Source: Clostridiales bacterium
GTDB taxonomy: Bacteria; Bacillota; Clostridia; Christensenellales; CAG-314
NCBI GenBank assembly: GCA_003537755.1
Contig: DPQS01000035.1
Coordinates: forward strand, 17,854 to 71,341
Reading direction: 5' to 3'
Length of the DNA stretch: 53,488 nucleotides
Part shown: positions 8,417 to 17,002 of the stretch, one piece after another
Layout: each line of letters opens with the position of its first letter
Position numbering within the stretch: position 1 is the first letter of the stretch
Translations under genes and position numbers: made by a program
Notes under the pieces: model-generated
What the model was told of the DNA's origin: nothing
What the model saw: only the letters and a program-made list of their open reading frames with translations
The model's database searches: none

Positions 8417-10359
8417 TTCAACCGCCTTTTTACTGCGACAAAGTACACCGTTGCTGCCGCGACGATTACCGCCGCAACGCACACAAAGGCAACTGCCGCA
8501 ACATTTGTCGCGTTGTTGTCCGCATTTGTTGCAATTTCGCCTTTGCTTACGACCTGCCGCAGTACGTCGGCGCGGCTTACCGATTTAATGCCGTTTTTAA
8601 CGCCGTCGGGGAAGTAAGTTTTGCTGACGATGTTTGTATTCTGACTGAAGTCCCACACGTACTGATTCTGGTAATTGTACAGTTTGTTGTTGCCGCTGTT
8701 GCTCTTCTGGATGGAACTTGCGTAATTGATGTAGCACTGCATGTTGCGCTCGTCGAAACCGAACAGCCCCACAAGCCCTTCGAGCGCTTCGTTTTGCAAC
8801 ACTGCCTGCATGTTGAGCAGGAAACAGCCCACCACGTTGCCGTTGTCGCCGACATATTCGCGAAGTACCACATCGTCGCAAGTTACATGTCCGCACACCA
8901 CCATGAAGATGTTGGGGTACTTTTTAAGCCACTTGTTCCACATGTCCTCGGGGTCGTTGATTGTGATTGCCGTATTGCTTGCCCAGCCGTAGTCGCTCGG
9001 GGCGAATGAGCCGGGGCAGATAAAGTTGCTGTCGGGGTTAAGGAAACCGTGCGTAATTGCCACAACGCGACGATCGGGGTACCGCTCGGTAATCTCGCAG
9101 CACCACTGCAACACCTCGTCCGACGGTCCGAAGTCCAGACCGAACACAAGGTAGTCCACGCCGCCGTAGGTTGCAAGGTAGTAACTGTTGACAATGCTGT
9201 CGTCGGAGAAACTACCGCCCCATTCCGTCCACTGCTTGTACCTGTCTATCGGAAAAACTTCGTTGTACAGCGTGACGGAATGGTCGATTTTGCACTCGTT
9301 GTCGTAGTCGTGGTTACCGGGGATGGCAACGTAAGTTATGCCTGCTTCATTTCGAAGTCGCTCGAACAACGCCGCAACCACAGGGTACTGATTGCCCCAC
9401 ACGCCGCCGTGATTGCTGTAGCCGTCGGTGATGTCGCCCGTTGCGAACGTCGCGACGATTTTTTTACTTTCGGCGTTGTTTATGACGTAATCGAAGGGGT
9501 AGCGCAATGCGCTTTGGTAATGGTTGTTTAGCAGTTGCAGGTCCGGAAGCACCGCAAAGGTGTAATCCTGCGTTTCAAAGGTTTCGCCTTCGAAAAAGTA
9601 GTCGTTTGTGGCAAGACAGGCGTCGTTGCCGAACATCGAAGTATCCTTGGCGACAAGCACCGTCGTGCCGTATTTTTCGGCAATGCCTGCAAGCGAAAAC
9701 TCGGCGTTGAACATCAGATTGTCGCGCGTGCGGTAACTTATCGAGCCTTGCTCGGCGTAGTCTTTGCCCACTTCCGCCGCAGACAGCGCGCGGGAGTAAA
9801 CCGTAACTTGCCTGATAAAGCCTTTGAAGGGGCGTTTGGGAATGTCCGCGTACCAGTCGCCGCCAACACAGTGCGCACGCTGGAATTGCCACACGTCGGC
9901 ACCTGCGCCGCAACTGACTTCCTGTGCAAGTTTGCCGTCAACGTACAGCGCAAACACGCCGCGTTCGGCATAGCGCACAACGGCAACGTGGGTGTATCTG
10001 CCGTTTCGTAGGTCCACCTTGTCAAAGGAAAAATTCTTTTCGTAACTGTTCCAGTTGACGGTAAGGTTACCTTGCGAGTTTACCGCATAGGCAACCATGG
10101 GCGTGCGTTCCTTCATTTCGTTGCTGAGTATGTTGCCGATGTCGCCAGTTTGGTCGGTTTCTACTTTTATCACAGCCTCAAAGGTATTTGGCGTTTCGGA
10201 AAAGCGTTCGCTCAGGGCGTACTTGATTATGCCGCTGCGGAAGTCCACACCGCCGCCGCTTGCCGCATTGGCGTACACCGCGGCTAAGGGCGTTGCCATG
10301 ACTACGAGCAGCAACACGCAACACAGCACAACCGTAAGATTTTTACTTTTAGTTTTCAT
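8413..10359 (-). CDS. Membrane-anchored LamG-domain metallophosphoesterase
   Basis: A 648-residue exported phosphoesterase. It has a signal peptide at 1-34, then a LamG/concanavalin-like domain at about 40-205 ('HVAVVRY', 'LYVDGKLA', 'KGFIRQVTVYSRALSAAE'). The calcineurin-like catalytic domain follows: motif I PDLQ (D273, Q275), motif II GDITDG (D309), motif III GNHD (N349-D351), motif IV THGF, motif V CGHVT. A C-terminal hydrophobic helix (about 618-640) ends VKRRLK, with no LPXTG motif. Gln in motif I occurs in part of the family; Thr in place of the usual last His of motif V is unusual. Strong AAGGAAG ribosome site. It overlaps the upstream gene by 11 bp and the downstream gene by 4 bp, so the three are translationally coupled. 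The substrate is unknown; an extracellular phosphorylated glycan or nucleotide is plausible. Confidence 0.88.
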   Translation of the reverse strand: MKTKSKNLTVVLCCVLLLVVMATPLAAVYANAASGGGVDFRSGIIKYALSERFSETPNTFEAVIKVETDQTGDIGNILSNEMKERTPMVAYAVNSQGNLTVNWNSYEKNFSFDKVDLRNGRYTHVAVVRYAERGVFALYVDGKLAQEVSCGAGADVWQFQRAHCVGGDWYADIPKRPFKGFIRQVTVYSRALSAAEVGKDYAEQGSISYRTRDNLMFNAEFSLAGIAEKYGTTVLVAKDTSMFGNDACLATNDYFFEGETFETQDYTFAVLPDLQLLNNHYQSALRYPFDYVINNAESKKIVATFATGDITDGYSNHGGVWGNQYPVVAALFERLRNEAGITYVAIPGNHDYDNECKIDHSVTLYNEVFPIDRYKQWTEWGGSFSDDSIVNSYYLATYGGVDYLVFGLDFGPSDEVLQWCCEITERYPDRRVVAITHGFLNPDSNFICPGSFAPSDYGWASNTAITINDPEDMWNKWLKKYPNIFMVVCGHVTCDDVVLREYVGDNGNVVGCFLLNMQAVLQNEALEGLVGLFGFDERNMQCYINYASSIQKSNSGNNKLYNYQNQYVWDFSQNTNIVSKTYFPDGVKNGIKSVSRADVLRQVVSKGEIATNADNNATNVAAVAFVCVAAVIVAAATVYFVAVKRRLK

Positions 10360-12640
10360 TTCCGTCTTCCTTCCTTCTGAAAACTATTGCCGCAGCAAAT
10401 GCAACCGATATGCCGCCTACCACCGCAACTGTAAGCGCGTTGTTGTACTCGGCAAGGTTGTTCATGGCTTCGGTAAGTTTCGCGTTTGCACTGTCCACGT
10501 CGGATTGCGCGCTTTGCTCGGTAAGGTGTTTCGCCGCAAAGTAACTTTCCATAAACAGTACCTTTGTTGTCTTGGTGTAACTTTTGCCGTTTGTCATTGT
10601 TTCTTCGGCGCGCGCAAGCGTTTCGTAAAGTGCAGTCAGGTCGGCTTTTGCCGTTGCGCCGTTTATTGCGGAACTGACGGCTTCAATTGCTTCGTCCATG
10701 CGCCGTTGACTTGCAAATTTGTCAAGTTTGTTTGCGTCGTAAATTGCGCTATCTATGTTTTTGAGCGAAGTTTTGTTGTAGTTGCCAAGTTGGCTCAGCG
10801 CGGTCAGGCGCGACAGTTCCGCCGAAAAGGAAGCGTAATCGCCTGCCGTCGTGCACACGCTTGCCACCTGTCCGACAAACAAATTGTCAATGTGCACCGC
10901 GTTTGCCGACAGGTTTACAAGGTCCACGCGCGACAGCGGTCTGCCGTCATATTTTGCGTAGGTTACAAAGCACTTGTAGCCGTTGTCCGTTTGTTGCCAC
11001 GTTGCCGCGACGTTGTCCGTCTGCACGTTTTGTCCGACGGTAATTTCTGCCGCGCCGCCGCCGCGCCCGTCAAACAACAGTTTTATTTTGTCGCCGACGT
11101 TTGCCGCAATGTCAAAGGTCAGGTCATACACGCCGCTTGTCGCATTTTTGCCGTACAGCACGCCGAAGGTGCCGCCCGCGGGCATCAACATTTCGTAGTT
11201 TGTACCCGAAACAAAGTTTACCGCCGACATTTTGCCGTAGTTGGCGTTGAACGTAAGGGACGGACACATCGGATTTTCGCCGCCAGTGACAAAGCCATGC
11301 AGCGCGCTTTCCCAGGTGCCGTTGTCGCATGCGTAGTTTTTGCCGCTCGGTTGGTCACTTACGTACATATTGTCGATGTCGATGTAAGTGCCGCTTGAAA
11401 AACTTGCCGCCGTCTGCGAGTAAAAAATCAATTCCATAAACGCAGTGGAACTGATGTTGGTCTGCAACACGCAACTTATGCTTTGCCACGTCGGGTCACA
11501 AGGCTCGTTTACGACAAGGTTGTCCAGCGTAAATTTGCCGCTGTTGTTCAGCGTACTGCGACGAGTGCTCATTTCCAGAACGATGTCGCTGTCGTCCATT
11601 TTGCGCAAGGTGTCGCCATCGACGTACAGCCTGTAATTAAATTTGACGTAAATGTTTGTCGTCTTGGGGATGTTGCCGCTGCCGCCCGTTTCGTTGTCGG
11701 CAAAGGGCATACGCACAAGCGGATTACTTTTTGTCGCGTCGAAATTGCCTATGCGCAGAAACGCGTTTGCGTTTTGACTGTCGTACACCACAAACTGACT
11801 GCCGCTTGCCGCGTCGGTGTACAGGCTGTCGCTTTTTGCGGAAGGCAACGAACGCGCGCCGCCGTACAGGTCAAAGTTGACGCTGAGACCGTTGTCGTAA
11901 ACGGTGTTTACACGGTAGGAAATCTTGCCCGAAGCAAGCGTCAACGCCTTGGCTGCGGCAATCGCTTCGTCCGTCAGCGCGTAGTCGGTGTCTAGGGCGT
12001 CGCTTGCCGAAACCTTTGCGCCGTCAAATCCGCCGCCAATGCACAACTCTTTGCCGCCCGAAACAACGGAAACGTTGTCCACGTCAAAGCAGGTTCTGCC
12101 CGTGGCGTAGTCGGAAGCCGATGCAAAATAAAACTCGACGACGACGTAAGCAGAACTGAGCGCGTCATCGGTCGTCAAAGAAACGTCCAGCGTTTGCCAC
12201 GAAAAATGACCGTTGACGTTTGCGGTAAGGTCGGCATATGTAAACTGTCTGCAACCGCCGCGGAAACTTACGCTGCAGACAACGCTATCTTCGGCGTAGT
12301 TTGGCTCGCCCTCGTACAAGCGGTAATTAAGGCTTACCGTTACGGTATTTGCCGCAGCGGGACTGCAAGCGACAGCCAGCGCAGTGTAATCGCACAGATA
12401 CGAACCGTCGAAGTTTGCCATGCGCACAAATTTGTTGCCGCACGGCATTTCCAGCGCGTACCTGACGGCAGAACAGCCGTCGTTTGCGACATACATCGGT
12501 TGAAACGCCGCACTGCCCGCACCGACAGGCAACTTTTCGCCGAGATATATTTGCGTTCGTTCGGTGGCAAAAGCCGTCACCGCGCCAAAGCAGGTAAGCG
12601 CAAAACAAACGCACAGCACAATGGGAAGTAACCTTTTCAC
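10349..12640 (-). CDS. Membrane-anchored surface protein with jelly-roll-like segments and FIVAR repeats
   Basis: A 763-residue protein. The GTG at 12640 is preferred because AGGAG lies five bases before it and a clean signal peptide follows (KRLLPIVLCVCFALTCFGA). Three beta-rich segments (about 35-215, 220-415 and 420-610) share the phrase pattern 'FVRMANFD' or 'FLRIGNFD', then 'VSLNYRLY' or 'VKFNYRLY', and end 'IDIDNM' or 'FDVDNV', as in galactose-binding or CBM jelly-rolls. About 615-725 hold one or two helical FIVAR-like modules ('ALYETLARAEETMTNGKSYT', 'VDSANAKLTEAMNNL'). A transmembrane helix and RRKED tail close the protein; there is no sortase motif. It is the first gene of the island operon, behind a 200-nt leader with repeat boxes. 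Glycan binding is inferred. Confidence 0.82.
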   Translation of the reverse strand: MKRLLPIVLCVCFALTCFGAVTAFATERTQIYLGEKLPVGAGSAAFQPMYVANDGCSAVRYALEMPCGNKFVRMANFDGSYLCDYTALAVACSPAAANTVTVSLNYRLYEGEPNYAEDSVVCSVSFRGGCRQFTYADLTANVNGHFSWQTLDVSLTTDDALSSAYVVVEFYFASASDYATGRTCFDVDNVSVVSGGKELCIGGGFDGAKVSASDALDTDYALTDEAIAAAKALTLASGKISYRVNTVYDNGLSVNFDLYGGARSLPSAKSDSLYTDAASGSQFVVYDSQNANAFLRIGNFDATKSNPLVRMPFADNETGGSGNIPKTTNIYVKFNYRLYVDGDTLRKMDDSDIVLEMSTRRSTLNNSGKFTLDNLVVNEPCDPTWQSISCVLQTNISSTAFMELIFYSQTAASFSSGTYIDIDNMYVSDQPSGKNYACDNGTWESALHGFVTGGENPMCPSLTFNANYGKMSAVNFVSGTNYEMLMPAGGTFGVLYGKNATSGVYDLTFDIAANVGDKIKLLFDGRGGGAAEITVGQNVQTDNVAATWQQTDNGYKCFVTYAKYDGRPLSRVDLVNLSANAVHIDNLFVGQVASVCTTAGDYASFSAELSRLTALSQLGNYNKTSLKNIDSAIYDANKLDKFASQRRMDEAIEAVSSAINGATAKADLTALYETLARAEETMTNGKSYTKTTKVLFMESYFAAKHLTEQSAQSDVDSANAKLTEAMNNLAEYNNALTVAVVGGISVAFAAAIVFRRKEDGNEN

Positions 12641-12656
12641 TTGCTCTCCTTTTTCG

Positions 12657-12768
12657 TTTCGGTTGATAAATACCGAAAGCGTTTTGGTTTTGTTTTCGGT
12701 TGATAAATCGTGCACTGCCGTTTTGTCCCGATTTAAGACATTTTTGCCGAATTTTGTCCCGATTTTAA
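12657..12768 (-). repeat. Two pairs of direct repeats in the leader of the surface operon
   Basis: On the plus strand TTTCGGTTGATAAAT occurs at 12657-12671 and 12694-12708 (37 bp apart). TTTTGTCCCGATTT occurs at 12721-12734 and 12753-12766 (32 bp apart). All four lie between the predicted transcription start near 12839 and the GTG at 12640. They may be operators for the divergent regulator (13049-14041) or leader-RNA elements. A related box (TCAACCGATAA, 12930-12940) lies just upstream of the regulator promoter. Confidence 0.65.
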
Positions 12769-12845
12769 TATTAAAATATATCTAAATAATATTTGCTCGG
12801 CTGAACACCGTTTGTAAAATTGGCAAAACGGCACTTTTCAAGTGT

Positions 12846-12854
12846 ATTTTAGCA
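12846..12854 (-). promoter_or_regulatory. Extended -10 promoter of the surface operon
   Basis: On the minus strand TGCTAAAAT (12854-12846) matches an extended -10 (TGn plus TAAAAT). No good -35 lies 17 bp upstream, as is usual for extended -10 promoters. The predicted start near 12839 gives a leader of about 200 nt that includes a CACTT/AAGTG hairpin (12832-12844) and the paired repeats. Confidence 0.5.
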
Positions 12855-12951
12855 TACTTCAAGGCAAAAATAAATATCTCGGCGCAAAAAACAAATAACA
12901 ACCTTTTACATCAAACAGTTGACGATTACTCAACCGATAACGGCAAATTGC

Positions 12952-12980
12952 TTGACTTTTTTCGACGCTGTTGGTACTAT
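12952..12980 (+). promoter_or_regulatory. SigA-type promoter of the ArsR-type regulator
   Basis: TTGACT at 12952-12957 and TACTAT at 12975-12980 are separated by exactly 17 bp. They lie about 60 bp before the gene's AAAGGTG ribosome binding site. A TCAACCGATAA box sits at 12930-12940, directly upstream of the -35, where an autoregulatory operator could lie. Confidence 0.7.
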
Positions 12981-13048
12981 TTTGAAAAGGTAACAAACGC
13001 TCCGTTTCGGACAAAACAGACAGGACGATTTTTTGTAAAGGTGAAACC

Positions 13049-14041
13049 ATGGCAAAGGACAAACACAACGCGAATATTAAAAAGGAATGGACAATTTCCG
13101 TACTGGACAGCGACAACTACGGGGAAATCGAGCGTATTTGCAAGGCTCTCGGGTCACAAATACGCCTTAATCTCATCAAACAACTTACCTACAAGCCGAT
13201 GACGGTGGTCGAACTTGCCAAACTTAACAAAGTTACAAATTCCACCATTCTGTTTCACCTGGATTTGCTGACGGCTGCAGGCGTTGTGGAAAGCCGTTAT
13301 CTGCCTGGGATAAAAGGCAAAGCGCAGGTTTTTTTTACCAACTTTACCAAAATCGCGTTTTCGAGGGTTGCCGACGAAAAGGACAGAACGATGTTTTTCA
13401 GACAGGAAATACCCGTCGGCGATTACATCGACGTAAAGGGCGCGAACTTCGGTTTTGCCACAAGCACGCAAAGTTACCTTTTTACCGACAGCGAGGCCTA
13501 TTCTCAGCCGCGCCACGAAGCGTTGCTGCTGTGGACGCCGTGTGGCAAAGTGACCTACGGAGTGGACAACAAGTTTTGCCTTGGCGGCAACACGGTGGAG
13601 GAAATCGGCTTTTCGATGGAAATCTGTTCGGAAACGTCCTTTTACCGCAACGACTGGAAAAGCGACATTACCTTTGCAATAAACGGCGTGGACATTGCCA
13701 CATACACCTCTCCCGGGGACTTCGGCGGTATACGCGGCAGACTAAACCCCGACTGGTGGGCAAACGAAAACTCGCAATACGGCACACTTGTCAACGTTAC
13801 GGTGACAAGCACGGGTACGGCAATAAACAACACCGCCGTAAGCAAAGTGAACCTCAGGGACCTGCGACTTGATAAGGACAACCGCCTGACCCTCACCGTG
13901 TACAACAAGCAAGGCTCGAAGCACCTCGGCGGCTTCAACATCTTCGGTCGAGGCTTCGGCAACCACGAACAGGACATCGTTTTTACGGCAAAATACACCG
14001 CTGCCCAAACGGAAAACAAACAAAAAACACCTATCGGCTGA
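13049..14041 (+). CDS. ArsR-type winged-helix regulator with large C-terminal domain (COG4189-like)
   Basis: A 330-residue predicted DNA-binding protein. The ATG follows AAAGGTG by six bases. Residues about 27-115 form a winged helix of the ArsR type ('LGSQIRLNLIKQL', recognition helix near 'NKVTNSTILFHLDLL', wing near 'YLPGIKGKAQ'). The remaining 200 residues form a conserved-looking beta-rich domain with 'GFSMEICSE', 'INGVDIATYTSPGDFGG', 'RGRLNPDWWANENSQYG' and 'NIFGRGFGNHEQDI'. I associate this pattern with predicted regulators of the COG4189 type, whose ligand is not known to me. No metal-binding Cys motif of classical ArsR was seen. It is divergent from the surface operon and the only complete plus-strand gene here, so it is the likely local regulator. 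A terminator follows. Confidence 0.82.
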   Translation: MAKDKHNANIKKEWTISVLDSDNYGEIERICKALGSQIRLNLIKQLTYKPMTVVELAKLNKVTNSTILFHLDLLTAAGVVESRYLPGIKGKAQVFFTNFTKIAFSRVADEKDRTMFFRQEIPVGDYIDVKGANFGFATSTQSYLFTDSEAYSQPRHEALLLWTPCGKVTYGVDNKFCLGGNTVEEIGFSMEICSETSFYRNDWKSDITFAINGVDIATYTSPGDFGGIRGRLNPDWWANENSQYGTLVNVTVTSTGTAINNTAVSKVNLRDLRLDKDNRLTLTVYNKQGSKHLGGFNIFGRGFGNHEQDIVFTAKYTAAQTENKQKTPIG

Positions 14042-14100
14042 TCGGTATACGCCACTCGGACGCATGTAAATAAAATCAAAGCGACAAACAATCGATATAC

Positions 14101-14146
14101 AAAAAAAGCACCTTGACAGCAAAACCGCTTTCAAGGTGCATTTTAA
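14101..14146. terminator. Bidirectional Rho-independent terminator
   Basis: The stem GCACCTTGA (14108-14116) pairs with TCAAGGTGC (14131-14139), and AGC/GCT extends it inside the loop. Seven bases of A precede and TTTT follows, so it terminates both the regulator (+) and the Pho operon (-). It forms the right border of the surface island. Confidence 0.9.
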
Positions 14147-14181
14147 TTATGTTTATCGGATCGGCAAAAAATCATCGGTAA

Positions 14182-15552
14182 TTACTTTGCCGCAAAGGTT
14201 ACTTTTATCGTTGTTCCCATGCCAAGGTGCGATTTCAACTCGATGTCCGCGCCATACAGTGAGGCAATGTGCTTGACGATGGCAAGTCCCAGTCCGGTGC
14301 CGCCGGTTTCGCGGCTGCGGGAGGCGTTGACCCTGTAAAACCGCTCAAACACGTGCGCCTGGTGTTCCTCCGAAATGCCAATGCCCGTGTCGGCAACCGT
14401 TACAGACGTCTTTTCGCCGTCGTCGCTTTGCGCCACTTCCACGCGCACGTTTCCGCCCTCCTTGTTGTAGCGAATGGCGTTTTCCACAAGGTTTTTGACA
14501 ATGGTACGCGCGTGTTCGCCGCCCACAATCGCACTGCCCTCGCCCGAGACGTTTACCGTCACGTTACGCTCTGCCGCAAACTGCGACAGGCTGCTCTGCA
14601 CGTCCCTGCACACTTCGGCAAGGTCGGTCTGTTCGCGCACGGGATCGGTGGACACTTCCAGCCGCGACAGGGCAAGCATGTCGTCGATAAGGTTGGTAAG
14701 GCGCATTGCCTCGCGGTCGATTTTTTGGGAAAGTTGCCGTACGCTGTCCTGATCGGTGGTCATTGCAACCACGTCGTTGAAGCCCTTGACGGCGGTAAGC
14801 GGCGTTTTCAGTTCATGACTGGCGTTGGCAAAAAACTCGCTCCGCGTGCGCTCGGCGTCCCTGACGGAATTGATGTTTGTCTGCAAAGTGCCGCTGACGA
14901 CGTTTATCTGTTTTACAAGTTCGTCGATTTCCGCGTCGCCGTACTTTGTGGGAATCTCGGCATAGTCACCGTTGTTTACCGCAACCAGCATATCCTTGAC
15001 GTCCCTTATCGGGCGCACCAGACCGCCGGTGATAAGTATACTTGCTACGTAACTTACAAGCAGTGCGGCAAGCAGTATCCACACAAGCGTAGGCACTGTT
15101 TTTGCCACGTACCCTTCGACGGTATCTACGGGTATTGCCACACGCACACACACAACGCCGTCGGCTGTTTCCGTTGTTTCGGCGTAGTAAATCATGTCCT
15201 TTCCGAGAGTGCTGCTGTAACGCACTTCCACCTGCGGATTGCCGCCGAACGCCGCCGCGACTTCGGGACGACTGAGGTGACTGTCCTCGATATTGTCCTT
15301 GTCGCTGTCAAACAGCACTTTGCCGCCGACGTCGATAATGGTCAGACGAACATCGTCCGGCACGCCCATGTTTATACCGCTTTCGCCGGTTGAACCCTTG
15401 TAAGCGGACGCATAAACCTTGGTTAATGTGACAACCTGTTGTTCCGCCTCCTCGTAATGCGAATTGCGGTTTACGGAAATACCTGCGACAAACACCACGC
15501 ACAGCGCGACAGTGATAAGTATTAAGTTGAATATTAAAATTTTCTTTTTCAT
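14182..15552 (-). CDS. phoR: PhoR-type sensor histidine kinase
   Basis: A 456-residue membrane kinase. TM1 about 5-24; extracytoplasmic sensor about 25-150; TM2 about 153-177; HAMP about 178-230. The HisKA motif FFANASHELKTPLTAV holds the phospho-acceptor His246. The ATPase domain carries the N-box NLVENAIRYN, G1 box DTGIGI, F-box FERFYR and G2 box GGTGLGLAIVKH. No cytoplasmic PAS domain is visible. It lies directly after the phoP gene at the end of the pst operon, so it most likely reports phosphate status through PstSCAB and PhoU. ATG 15552 was chosen as the start; an in-frame ATG at 15588 is possible (both ribosome sites are weak), adding 12 residues. Confidence 0.92.
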   Translation of the reverse strand: MKKKILIFNLILITVALCVVFVAGISVNRNSHYEEAEQQVVTLTKVYASAYKGSTGESGINMGVPDDVRLTIIDVGGKVLFDSDKDNIEDSHLSRPEVAAAFGGNPQVEVRYSSTLGKDMIYYAETTETADGVVCVRVAIPVDTVEGYVAKTVPTLVWILLAALLVSYVASILITGGLVRPIRDVKDMLVAVNNGDYAEIPTKYGDAEIDELVKQINVVSGTLQTNINSVRDAERTRSEFFANASHELKTPLTAVKGFNDVVAMTTDQDSVRQLSQKIDREAMRLTNLIDDMLALSRLEVSTDPVREQTDLAEVCRDVQSSLSQFAAERNVTVNVSGEGSAIVGGEHARTIVKNLVENAIRYNKEGGNVRVEVAQSDDGEKTSVTVADTGIGISEEHQAHVFERFYRVNASRSRETGGTGLGLAIVKHIASLYGADIELKSHLGMGTTIKVTFAAK

Positions 15553-15596
15553 AGTTTCAATCCGTCGTTGCAGATTTTTGTTTTTCATTGCCGACG

Positions 15597-16271
15597 TCAG
15601 TCGAACAAATATCCGACTCCTCGAACGGTGTTTATTTTACATGCGGAATTTACAAGCAATTTACGCAGTTCGGCGATAAACATATCAAGCGTCCGCGTTT
15701 CGCCGTAATCTTCGCCCCACACGTCGTCAAGCAGTTTGTTGCGTTCCACCACTTTACCTGCGTTTTTCACCAGCAGATGCAGCAATTCGTACTGCTTGAG
15801 AGTAAGCGTTGCTACATTGCCACAAACCGTCACAACGTGTTTTTCGTCGTCTACAACAACGTCCTTATGTTGCAAAATTTTTGATACGTGTGCACTTTTT
15901 CGCAACTTGGCATTGATTCGGGCGACAAGTTCCAGCACGCCGAAAGGCTTGCTTATGTAGTCGTCTGCGCCAAGATTAAGTCCGCGTACCTTGTCTATTT
16001 CTTCCGTCTTTGCCGAAACCATAATCACGGGGATGTCTGCCGTACGCGGCTCGGCGCGAAGTTTGGCAAGTATCTCGTAGCCGTCCATTCCGTCCAGCAT
16101 GATGTCCAGTATTACAAGGTCGGGAAGTCGTTGACTGACTGCGGCAAACAGATTACCCGCGCCGTCGAAACACGCCACTTCAAAGCCTGCTGCCTGCAAA
16201 GCATAGGAATACACTTCCCTGATGGACGGTTCGTCGTCCACGGCATAAATTAACTTGCGCTCCTGACTCAT
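15597..16271 (-). CDS. phoP: PhoB/PhoP-type response regulator
   Basis: A 224-residue OmpR/PhoB-family regulator. The receiver domain has the acidic pair D12-D13, phospho-acceptor D56 (LVILDIMLDGMDG), the switch region VSAK and the KPF motif. The C-terminal winged helix contains 'LTLKQYELLHLLVKNAGKVV' and ends in 'INTVRGVGYLF', as expected for the DNA-binding domain. ATG 16271 follows GGAGG by five bases; longer upstream starts have no such site. It lies between phoU (29 bp gap) and phoR. The target is probably the Pho box at 20865-20903, which would make the operon self-controlled. Confidence 0.93.
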   Translation of the reverse strand: MSQERKLIYAVDDEPSIREVYSYALQAAGFEVACFDGAGNLFAAVSQRLPDLVILDIMLDGMDGYEILAKLRAEPRTADIPVIMVSAKTEEIDKVRGLNLGADDYISKPFGVLELVARINAKLRKSAHVSKILQHKDVVVDDEKHVVTVCGNVATLTLKQYELLHLLVKNAGKVVERNKLLDDVWGEDYGETRTLDMFIAELRKLLVNSACKINTVRGVGYLFD

Positions 16272-16300
16272 AGTGCCTCCGCAAAATAGTACGATATATT

Positions 16301-16954
16301 TCAACCCGGGTTGTGTACGCCCGTAACCGAGTACTCCGTCCATTCGCCTATGTTGACGGCGTGGTCGCCGATACGTTCAAGATACTTGGCAATCATCATA
16401 AACAATATTGCCTGGTCGGCGTTGTCGGGGTTTTGTCTGATAAGTTCCACAAGGTCGCACTTGACAGTTTCAAACAGTTCGTCCACCTTGTCGTCACGCT
16501 TGTCCAGTCCGCGGGCAGTAACAAGGTCGCGCTTGATGTAGCTCGTCACGGCGTCCAGCACCATTGCAATTACCAGACGACTCATTTCCTCGATGTGTTT
16601 GGGTTCCTTGATAAAGTCTTCCGCGCCGAACTGCAACGAGATTTCCGAAATGTCCGCCGCCTGGTCGGCGATACGTTCGAGGTCGGTAATCATTTTTAGC
16701 GCGGCGGAAACCTCGCGGAAGTCACCTGCAAAGGGGTGTTCGAGAAGCAGAATGTTCAGACAGTCCTGCTCGATGTCGCGTTCCATGGCGTCGATTTTCG
16801 TATCGTCGGCAATCACGCTTTTTGCAAGCGCGACGTCGCGGTTTTTGAGCGCGCTGACGGACAACTCGATTGCGCGTTCGGTGGCGTGACACATTTCGAT
16901 AAGTTTGTCAAAGACTTGTTTCAGTTCCGCTTCGTACTTGTTTCTTATACTCAT
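16301..16954 (-). CDS. phoU: Phosphate signalling protein PhoU
   Basis: A 217-residue protein of normal PhoU length with two three-helix repeats. It has the characteristic 'A.KMITDLERIADQAADI' in the first repeat and 'AKYLERIGDHAVNIGEW' in the second; the acidic and Asp-His residues of these motifs bind metal in the family. PhoU connects the Pst transporter to PhoR and represses the Pho response when phosphate is ample. The AGGAG site lies about 14 bases before the ATG, which is unusually far and may limit expression. It sits between pstB and phoP. Confidence 0.95.
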   Translation of the reverse strand: MSIRNKYEAELKQVFDKLIEMCHATERAIELSVSALKNRDVALAKSVIADDTKIDAMERDIEQDCLNILLLEHPFAGDFREVSAALKMITDLERIADQAADISEISLQFGAEDFIKEPKHIEEMSRLVIAMVLDAVTSYIKRDLVTARGLDKRDDKVDELFETVKCDLVELIRQNPDNADQAILFMMIAKYLERIGDHAVNIGEWTEYSVTGVHNPG

Positions 16955-17002
16955 TGTAAACCAATTTGCTCCTTTTTACAATAGTTTTAACGCAAAAACG
17001 GC

